DNA of 64,000 bases from Arbacia lixula (Eukaryota; Echinodermata; Echinoidea; Arbacioida; Arbaciidae). This document shows positions 57,301-64,000 of this stretch, in pieces. Both the position numbers and the translations under genes were made by a program. Below the pieces are notes generated by a model that was not told the origin of the DNA, ran no database searches, and saw only the letters and a program-made list of their open reading frames with translations. The stretch lies in contig OZ022581.1 of NCBI GenBank assembly GCA_963669155.1, forward strand, positions 21,530,225 to 21,594,224, written 5' to 3'. The stretch's first letter is position 1. Every line of letters starts with the position of its first letter.

Positions 57301-59729
57301 ATTCAATCAACTCGCAGGCCATTCCCAGCAACATATTTTACAATTTCAATATCTGCACAGGTTAATAAGCTTCACAAATAAAGTTTCTAGCCAAGAGTCC
57401 AACGGCCAATTCTTCCAATTAAAAAAAAAAAAACAGTTCGAGTTCAAATCCTGATGATATCTCTTCATCATCCCTTAAACTGGTACTTTTTGCTTTTTTC
57501 ATTATAGCCCCGTGCATATACCATATACTGCTATTATTACCGATGCACATCGGTAAGCAAGTTTCCAGCGAGCCGCAAAAGCACCGTTCATATACACCCC
57601 CAAAAGCCGTAATATTGCGTTGTTTTGGACAGCTGGACCCTCTCCAAACCGCTGGTGACATGTTACACTCAGCCATACGGGAGGTAGGATTAGCGACCCA
57701 CATGCCAGAACGCGATGCAAAAGGCGCAACATTTACGCCTATTTTGCGGATGCAGTATCTAAGATTTGCTTACCGCGCAATATTGCGGTATTATTACTAG
57801 GTCTCGATCCGCGAAAAAGCCGCAAAATAAGCGCAAAAAATGAGGAAGCAAATACCGCATTATTTGAGCGATTCCCGTTCATATACGCAGCTATCGGTAA
57901 TGCATAGGCAAAATTGCCCCAAATGTTGGGCCTTTTTTTCGGATAGGCGGTGTGTATATGAACGGGGGTTCATGAAATTCTCATCAGGACCTTACAGTAC
58001 TTTTTGCTGAGAAAGTTTAGGCACACACCTAGTAGAAAGAATAGTATGCTCCATCCTGTACATTAATAAAAATATGTCAGAAGAAGAAGTCTCGGAACCA
58101 GTGTGATTCAAACCTGCATCTGCTGCTAACCAGGCAGTGACACAACAGCTAGGTCACTTCCGGTCAATGGAAAAGACACTATGTCATTGTAACAAATACC
58201 TCATTTATAATCAGAAATCAGCAGTAAAGACAATCTGGCTAGATTTTAATGAATCAGACTCCTATGTATTTGTTACTATATCATTGTGTCTTTTTCATGG
58301 ACCAGGGCCCTGTTGCAAAAAAATTACCTTTGATTGTAACTTTGCTACCAATTGCAATTTCTATGGAAACCTTGAATTTGATCCGCTGTTGAGCAATGTT
58401 ACCATTGATGGCAGAGTTACTATTAATGGTAAGTCTTGTGCGACGGGGCACAGGAATTGCTCTTTGATACTCCCCCCCCCCTTTCACCTCCCCTGCCCTC
58501 CTCCCACCCTCCTCCTCCTCTGAGACCTACATACCATCCATCCCAGCAGGCATACTGGTTTGAGTAGACAGCTGTCTTCTAGCCCTCCGAGCCACCCATC
58601 CAGCCGACGAGCTCACCACTGGCTCTATGACAGCCACCTGGCATGGCGCTTGTCTGAAATTAAGACAAAATCAAAGTATAAAGAGCTTAGAAAGAAAAAA
58701 CAATGAATTACTACAACCTGCGGAACCACAAATATTTATTGGTTTGCTAAATATGTTACTCATTGCGGATAAATGGCTACTGATAATCGTTTGTCTCGCA
58801 ATGTAAGGTAAACGGAATCGAAAAGATCCCGACGTTTCGTGCGCCGCTGCAACACTTCGTCAGGTGTGATACAAAATTGTAGTAAGTAGGGGTTTAAATA
58901 CCCTATGGTCAGTGCAGCGCACTAACTGAAATGTGCTCATAAATTTATTGGTTTGTTTGCATGACCGCTCCATCAATACATGTATGTTATACAGAAGTAA
59001 GTGCAATTTATGGTATAGATTCTTCAAGATTTTCTCTACTTGGTAGCGATAAGAGGATCATTATGGGATATCACTTTGTCTTTCCTGACAGAATAATAGA
59101 CAACAGATATTTAAAATAATTCCCTGGTGAAGTACAAACCATTTCAGGATCACAAACTTGTTCTGTGTGTTCATTTGGGATATGTCTATGATGAAAGGGG
59201 GCTAAATCTCGGTCTGGCAGCCCCCTTTTAGTAAATGTGGTGGCACAAACCTATCCTTGAGGGCTTCGTTCTCTAGATGGTCAGAAGCCACATCGATGTT
59301 CCTCATCAGGGACGTCAGCTGCCCAGAGATCTCCTTCAGCAGAAAGCGGGTCGTGAACTGATCGTAGAAGGACTTCTCGGGATACTCCTGCAAATCGGCA
59401 AGCACAAACAGTCACAAGATAAATACAGAGCTAACCCTCATAAAAGAATGCTCTATATTACAGAGTGCATATTTCTCCTCCCTCTCACTGCATGCCCTTT
59501 AACCCTTTGTGTGCCAGATAAACTGCTGCTCTATGGGATTGATGTGTATTACTTGTGAAAAAAAGCTAATTTGGCACACAAAGGCTAAGTAAGTCTTTTC
59601 AGAGCTCATCAAGAAGGAACTACACTCAGTGCACCATTATTGCTAGTAGCAGTCTGATTTTCCTTGAGAAGGGAGTCGTAAACTGATCATAGAAGAACTT
59701 CTTATTCAATACAGAGAGTGCATCTTTCA

Positions 59730-59775
<46 letters not shown>

Positions 59776-62458
59776 CCATATGTGCAGGTCTTTTTGGAGA
59801 CAGAACTATGCTTAGTACACCACTATATTTAAGAGCTGTGGTGTGATTTTCCTTCAGCAGAAAGCAAGCTGCGAACTGATTGTAGAACGACTTCTTTGGA
59901 TATTCCTGCAAATCAGCAAACAACACCAACAAAATACAGGGCTAACCTTCCCAACAGAATACTCTAGAGAGTGCATCTTTCTCCTTCCTCTCTCTCTCTC
60001 TCTGCCCTATGAGTATACACCACAGCAGATGACATGATCCGATTAGTCATATGACTACGCGGATTTGTGCACAAAGGTAACATGACATTTCCAACTGTAG
60101 GCCCTGACAACTGCAGAATTGGGGGTAAATTGTGTCATCTGCGGTGGCCTTTAGTCTTTTCAGAGCTAATCACAGATGGACTGCACTGTTATTATTATCA
60201 TAGGTGGTTTGATTTTCCTCACGCTTTCACACATCTCCTCTCTGATTGTTCTGCTTAAAGGGATAGTCCATCCTGAAATTAAGTTGTAGGAAGAAACATG
60301 AAAGAAACATATAAGTGAAGGTTTAGTGAAAATTTGATGAAGTTGATTTGAAGTTTTGATTTGGGACTGCATGTATGAGGTCCTCTCCCATATCTTGTGT
60401 ATTAATTTTTTTTTTGAAAATTTAGATTTTATTAAAAGAACAGGCATCATGCATTTGATCAGAAACACGCTTTTACATATATACCTATATGAAAAAAAAA
60501 AATCTTCATCAATTACAGAAAAAGGATTTTCATCAAACCTTCACTAATATGTTCCTTTCATGTTTCTGCTTTTATTCAGACCAACTTAACTTCAGGGTGG
60601 AGTACCCCTTTAAACGCAAGTCATCTTATTTGTAGGGTTAACACAAAGAATCAGAAATGTCTGCCATTACTCTGATGATCGGATCTCTATGATCTTTTCA
60701 GACAACAAGCATACCTTAGCAGTTTTCTGCAAAGCTGAAGACACAAAGCCAGAGATGTCTTCTACTCCGCCAAATATCTCTTTGAATGGTCCCAACCGAG
60801 CTGAGAAATACTCTGCAATTTTAATAGAAAAAAAGGATTCTCTATAAAATCCACACACTAGAGATGCAACACTATAAAGAACATCATATTATGTCCTTGT
60901 TTTCATAATCAAATCAATGTACATCCTGAAAGTGAGCGAGAGAAACTAGATAAGCAACAGTTAGATTTTGAAAATCACTACTTTAAAAGTGTTTTCTTCT
61001 CTCTCCTCATTGTCAGAACAAAGAGTATTTTGTTTTCATTATGATCTGTATGAGATAGAGGTTGTCCTTCTGGGAGAATATTCTCTCACACACCTTCTTA
61101 TGATGTTGACAAGTTTCCTCACACTGTACATATTAAACTTTTTATAAGGTTGGTCTCACCACAATGTGTTGCATATTAATGGATGTAACTTTTTATGGGA
61201 TGGTTATTTCTGAAAATGTTATGCAGAAAAAATAGAGAAAAAATAAATCCTTTTTCTGATCACATCATTTGTTTCAAGTTTTGAAATGATCAACTACCTT
61301 ACATAAACGTTACTTTTCATTGCTTTTATGGGAAACGTTGAACTTTTGAAATGATCTTGTCATTCTTCATTTTGTAGGGTATAATTATATTCTGATTGTA
61401 ATAAAACTGTTTAGGTCATGATGTAAGCTTTCTATTGAAACCAGAAACATCATCCTTGTTGAGACAAAAGGGAGGCAAACCTGAGTTTGTACTAAGGTGT
61501 TGTACTCAATAAATAAGAGCTTGCTTACAATAAGCAGGAAGTGACTGCTCTGGGTACAGTAATCCTTTATTTCAATGGTGGTCACTTGTTGATACTATCT
61601 ATTGTTCTATTATTGAATTTCCTCTAATCTAACTCGCCAATCGCAAATATCTGCGACCAAAAAACGCTTAAAGAGTTAACCAATACAGATTTCACACTCA
61701 CTGTTTTAGTGATATCCCCATGTACGCAAACATGAATTTAATATCGATTAAGCATTATATTTGACACTTTTTTTGCGATATACTGTATTATGTATACTGA
61801 CCACAAAGCTCCCCAATGTCAATGTTGTTGGTGTTGTGTGTATCTATTTCATTGAAGAGGGTCTCTAGTTCTTCTGCAGTGAGGACTCCATCCCCAAAGA
61901 AGGATTTGAACTCATCCAGAGACAGGCAATTATCATCTGAGAGTGAAAAGACAATTTTGTATTATTAACCCTGATATTACTGGGCCTTGAAACCCGCATT
62001 GACTTCCTTCACATCTTCATATCAATGGTAATATGAGAGTTAATGTGGGGGGGGGGGCTATTTGAAATATGTGGACATGAATGCAAGAACAAACAGATTT
62101 GAGAAAGATGGAGGATATTCAGGTAAATAACAAAGTTTTGATTTATCATACTTTTCTAAATTGGGAAAACAGGGACTGTCATTGGTGGACATCTTTGTGA
62201 AAGTATGTTAATGTTCATAGAAAACTCTTGATTCAATACACTATATTTTCAAGTGTCTATTAAGTGTGCTTTACAAAATAGTCCTGAAACCAACAAGAAG
62301 AACATCAAACTTCAAAGAACGAAGTGCCAGAAAGAGCAATTCAAACAGATAAAGATATTCTTCTTGTTACTTGTGTGCTCTATAATTAAATATTTCATAT
62401 TGTGACAGAGTGCATGAGAGTATGTTTTCTTACCATTCTTATCTGCCCTCCTGAACAC
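54256..62458 (-). CDS. NECAB: NECAB orthologue (N-terminal EF-hand calcium-binding protein), partial
   Basis: Nine exons in perfect phase give about 305 residues (vertebrate NECAB1 has about 351). The N-terminal part has an EF-hand loop DKNDDNCLSLDE (calcium ligands at 1, 3, 5 and 12) and a second, weaker one DTHNTNNIDIGE. The middle has a CEYFSARLG segment and helical EEIS/LEN coils. The C-terminal part (AYLVSRKFSV, DASHYVVYEIWQTEEDW) is the ABM-like antibiotic-monooxygenase fold that defines NECABs. The family is cytosolic and mainly neuronal in vertebrates. The first exon is upstream of 62458, perhaps outside the window. The short last exon after the IPG codon was not found. The three vertebrate paralogues cannot be told apart here. 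Converges with ATP2C1. Confidence 0.93.
54410..54690 (+). repeat. About 105-bp tandem repeat, three copies
   Basis: GGCCATTTCCATGGGG-type phrases at 54420, 54523 and (diverged) 54667, with GGCCCAGTTGCAT between. It lies in NECAB intron h. Confidence 0.65.
55047..55124 (-). CDS. NECAB: NECAB exon h (ABM domain, middle)
   Basis: VSVRTFADASHYVVYEIWQT then EEDWK. Confidence 0.95.
55563..55701. mobile_element. Small MITE with GGCCCAGTC ends
   Basis: GGGGCCCAGTCTTATAAAG at the left is imperfectly inverted at the right (TATATGACAGGGCC). The interior has GATCGTAACTTGC and TTGCGATCGATT phrases in opposite orientation. Confidence 0.55.
55723..55832 (-). CDS. NECAB: NECAB exon g (ABM domain, first part)
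   Basis: AYLVSRKFSVVEDLDKGFRA then LRTYVDAAGKEDGCV. A (TG)n run lies just upstream of its acceptor. Confidence 0.95.
56271..56643. mobile_element. TTAA palindromic MITE, AGGGCATA family, copy 2
   Basis: TTAA at 56271-56274 and 56640-56643. A nearly perfect palindrome with arms of about 170 nt around TTCGGCCCAAACAT. About 90% like 33451-33806 by eye. Confidence 0.88.
56880..57119 (-). mobile_element. tRNA-derived SINE, copy 2
   Basis: On the minus strand: A box in 57107-57119, B box GGTTCAAGCCC at 57067-57057, and tail CACCCAGGTGTATAATTGGG then TACCCAGTAGGAA. An insertion of about 85 nt (with a TTCTTCAGAAA phrase at both edges) separates head and tail compared with copy 1. Its A-box end lies about 37 bp from NECAB exon f. 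Confidence 0.7.
57157..57278 (-). CDS. NECAB: NECAB exon f (coiled coil)
   Basis: MSSLTSEVARLADLVNRLEQ, then KVRIDPVDEE and GKDNL. Heptad-like Leu spacing matches the RLQKLIDRLE coil of vertebrate NECABs. Confidence 0.93.
57584..57965. mobile_element. Inverted-repeat element, 382 bp
   Basis: CCGTTCATATACAC at 57584-57597 and its exact reverse complement at 57952-57965. An extra internal CCCGTTCATATACGC is at 57876. GCGC/CGCAA-rich interior. Boundaries may extend a few bases. Confidence 0.55.
58095..58175 (-). mobile_element. Possible second SINE family fragment
   Basis: The minus strand reads AGGTTTGAATCACAC (B-box-like) preceded by CTAGCTGTTGTGTCACTGCC (A-box-like). No clear body. It could be chance. 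Confidence 0.3.
58304..58450. mobile_element. Small MITE with GGGCCCTGTTGCA ends, copy 2
   Basis: Same family and orientation as 35343-35484: GGGCCCTGTTGCA start, ATTTCTATGGAAACCTTGAA centre, GTGCGACGGGGCAC end. Confidence 0.75.
58535..58653 (-). CDS. NECAB: NECAB exon e
   Basis: QAPCQVAVIEPVVSSSAGWV then ARRARRQLSTQTSMPAG. Basic Ser/Thr linker, less conserved. Confidence 0.88.
59251..59387 (-). CDS. NECAB: NECAB exon d
   Basis: EYPEKSFYDQFTTRFLLKEI then LTSLMRNIDVASDHLENEAL. Donor GTTTGT (phase 2) is weaker than usual. Partly copied twice in the intron upstream. Confidence 0.94.
59640..60200 (-). pseudogene. Partial tandem copies of NECAB exon d
   Basis: Segment 59840-59908 repeats the first half of exon d with its acceptor (GATTTGCAG then GAATATCCAAAGAAGTCG) and reads EYPKKSFYNQFAACFLLKEN, with no donor. 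Segment 59655-59702 is a shorter, more eroded copy. Each unit also carries GAGTGCATCTTTC, a CT repeat and a GTCTTTTNNGAG phrase (59597, 59790, 60158), giving an irregular tandem array of about 200-370 bp units. Confidence 0.8.
60255..60613. mobile_element. TTAA MITE, AGGGATAG family
   Basis: TTAA at 60255-60258 and 60610-60613. Ends AGGGATAGTCCATCCTGAAA and CTTCAGGGTGGAGTACCCCT. It lies in the NECAB intron between exons c and d. Confidence 0.8.
60715..60812 (-). CDS. NECAB: NECAB exon c
   Basis: EYFSARLGPFKEIFGGVEDI then SSALQKTAK. Donor GTATGC. Confidence 0.95.
60860..61795 (-). other. NECAB intron b, nothing recognised
   Basis: AT-rich intron sequence without identifiable repeats. Confidence 0.45.
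61802..61936 (-). CDS. NECAB: NECAB exon b (EF-hands)
   Basis: DDNCLSLDEFKSFFGDGVLT then ETLFNEIDTHNTNNIDIGEL. Donor GTCAGT. Confidence 0.95.
61940..62430 (-). other. NECAB intron a, nothing recognised
   Basis: AT-rich, with a G-tract at 62048-62058. No exon-like segment. Confidence 0.45.
62434..62458 (-). CDS. NECAB: NECAB exon a (25-nt micro-exon)
   Basis: VFRRADKN plus one base. Acceptor tttatgtgcag, donor GTAAGA. It begins the first EF-hand loop, which is split between exons a and b. Confidence 0.9.
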
Positions 62459-62925
62459 CTGCACATAAAACCCCCAAGAAAACAAAGAATATACATTAAA
62501 TTAAAGGCAGTATTTGTATATACTGTATATATCAAAATATAAAAATACTGAGTTGGATCTACATGACTGCATCTGAACAGGTAGGTCCAAGTCTGTATTG
62601 TATAATGCAACAATTTCTCTCCATTAGTGGCCTTAAATCATTTGCAATCTTAGATGTTGACATAAAAGCTAATTCCCATATATCTTAGTCATCAAATACT
62701 TCAAATAATCTGATAGCAACACCATACAGATGCTATACACGCCTCATATTTACAACTCAAAAATAAAGCATGGTCATGCATTCATATTTATTTTAGTATG
62801 GACCATGCTTAACTATGCTTTGGCATAGATCTAGATGGGTATCATCCCACAAAAGATTGACTATTGACATTGTTTGTCATGACCAGACTACAGGATGACC
62901 TTTGGCATGGGAGATGACCAGCATG
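62459..62925 (-). other. NECAB 5' intron, nothing recognised
   Basis: Should be intron upstream of exon a. No first coding exon was found here. Confidence 0.4.
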
Positions 62926-62929
62926 AGAG

Positions 62930-63728
62930 AATAAATGGCAAGTGAAACTAAACCCACAAAAATGCTTTGTTCTCAGGATCCCTACTTCTAGATCTGCTAT
63001 TTTAACCAACTACACCTTAGGTGGTACAGTACTACAGGAAACTACTTCCCACTCATAATTACGAGCAGAAATTTCTCAGGATCTAAAGTGGGACTCACAT
63101 ATTCAAAATCACATCATCAGCTTATAGAGTAAATGGGTTTATTCGTTGTAATCTGATCTCATGTACAAATGAAACTAAATCTATTGCTTATACAACACTA
63201 GTAGTCCAATTGTAGAATATTGCTCCAGTGTCTGGGACCCACATACAAAAGAACATATTCATAAAATTGGTAAAGTCCAAAGAAGGGCTGCCAGAATGGT
63301 ATGCAATGATTACAGGCAAACTACCAGAGCAAGAAAACTTATGCAGGGGCTTGGCTGGGATCTTCTTTCGACTCGAAGGAAGGCCTCGAGGGTCAGTATA
63401 TTGCACAAGGCCTTGGGGGGGGCACCTGGCCCTGCCGGTGTCGGAATACCTACATCCGGCTACACGCACTGCCAGGCGTACCTCAGGCAACTTGTTTATT
63501 CAACATCCCACTCACACAAACTGTTTTAAGTTCTCTTACATTCCACGCACCATCAAGGACTGGAACACATACCACCTGATATCTAGAGCATAACCAACAG
63601 TGACACATTTAAACTGCATGCAACTAATTTCTAAGTAAGACCCAAGCAACACTGCACACTCCCCCATCCTCCTCGTTTGGTTCCAAATGGAATGTTGAGG
63701 AGTATTCCACAGTAGAAGAAGAAGAAGA
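62930..63728 (+). mobile_element. CR1/L2-like LINE 3' fragment
   Basis: Across several frames it encodes WQVKLNPQKC, DLKWDSHIQNI, TTLVRPIVEYCSSVWDPHTK, VQRRAARMVCNDY and IPRTIKDWN. These are the canonical succession at the C-terminus of a LINE reverse-transcriptase ORF. At least three frameshifts. A GAA-rich tail at 63713-63728 may be its 3' end. Antisense to NECAB. Confidence 0.8.
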
Positions 63729-64000
63729 CAATACTGGATCTAAAACTGGTATGTACACAAAAGAAAATATGATGCTCATGATGCTTGAAAAACAAAAATT
63801 GTAATCTTTCAAGAAATGTGATCTAATTTCTAAAACATGATAGGTAAAAACTATGAAACAATTTGAAAACAATTGATCCTTCACAAACAGTCATTATGAC
63901 TGATTTTCCAGCGGTGTCAGTGAATGTGTTTACTGCCATTTTATTTGGCATGATCAAGTAACAACAACACGGATAGTAACGTGTGGGGCCGGGCTACAGT
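63729..64000. other. Window edge, nothing recognised
   Basis: AT-rich, no coding or repeat signal identified. Confidence 0.3.

Noticed and set aside
57055..57454. Plus-strand frames across NECAB exon f
   Set aside because: Shadows of the minus-strand coiled-coil exon and the SINE.

Overview
The window is animal nuclear DNA with intron-split genes, GT-AG splice sites, short conserved exons in AT-rich introns, and many small DNA transposons. The repeat content points to a marine deuterostome, most likely an echinoderm and probably a sea urchin. It includes a foldback element resembling sea-urchin TU elements, several TTAA-flanked foldback families, tRNA-derived SINEs and 5'-truncated LINEs. 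The species is an inference; the sequence does not name it.

Three protein-coding genes can be read exon by exon. (1) A TMEM42 orthologue (EamA/DMT-like four-helix membrane protein) lies on the minus strand at 12396-15476. Its three exons are all phase 0 and give 155 aa. (2) An ATP2C1/SPCA (secretory-pathway Ca2+/Mn2+ P-type ATPase) orthologue lies on the plus strand at 22144-43359. It has 22 exons in perfect phase and encodes 910 aa from the ATG at 22156, with every catalytic motif intact. Its 5' end is uncertain, with candidate leader exons at 17951-17962 and 19014-19164. (3) A NECAB orthologue (EF-hand region, coiled-coil middle, ABM-like C-terminal domain) lies on the minus strand at 54256-62458. 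Nine exons are visible; the first exon and the last few codons were not found. TMEM42 and ATP2C1 diverge, while ATP2C1 and NECAB converge tail to tail across about 10.9 kb. Both ATP2C1 and NECAB are calcium-linked, but nothing here shows shared regulation.

Left flank (1-12.4 kb). This is a graveyard of mobile DNA. It starts with a 157-bp tandem repeat whose units carry four AGGTCA half-sites in DR1 and DR4 spacing. Next is a decayed RING plus zinc-finger pseudogene resembling the RAG1 N-terminal region. A 5'-truncated LINE with a 12-bp target duplication follows, and a 1.7-kb TTAA-flanked element is nested inside it. Then come a frameshifted BEL/Pao-like gag fragment, a shuffled tandem array of a GGDKGG-type putative transposase exon, another LINE 3' end, and about 85-bp tandem repeats.

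Introns and right flank. ATP2C1 introns hold a 1.91-kb TU-like foldback element with an 8-bp target duplication, several TTAA-flanked MITEs, pogo-like and Tc1-like MITEs, and very long (CT)n tracts. Fragments of real exons have been tandemly copied into neighbouring introns in both ATP2C1 (28842-28889) and NECAB (59640-59910).
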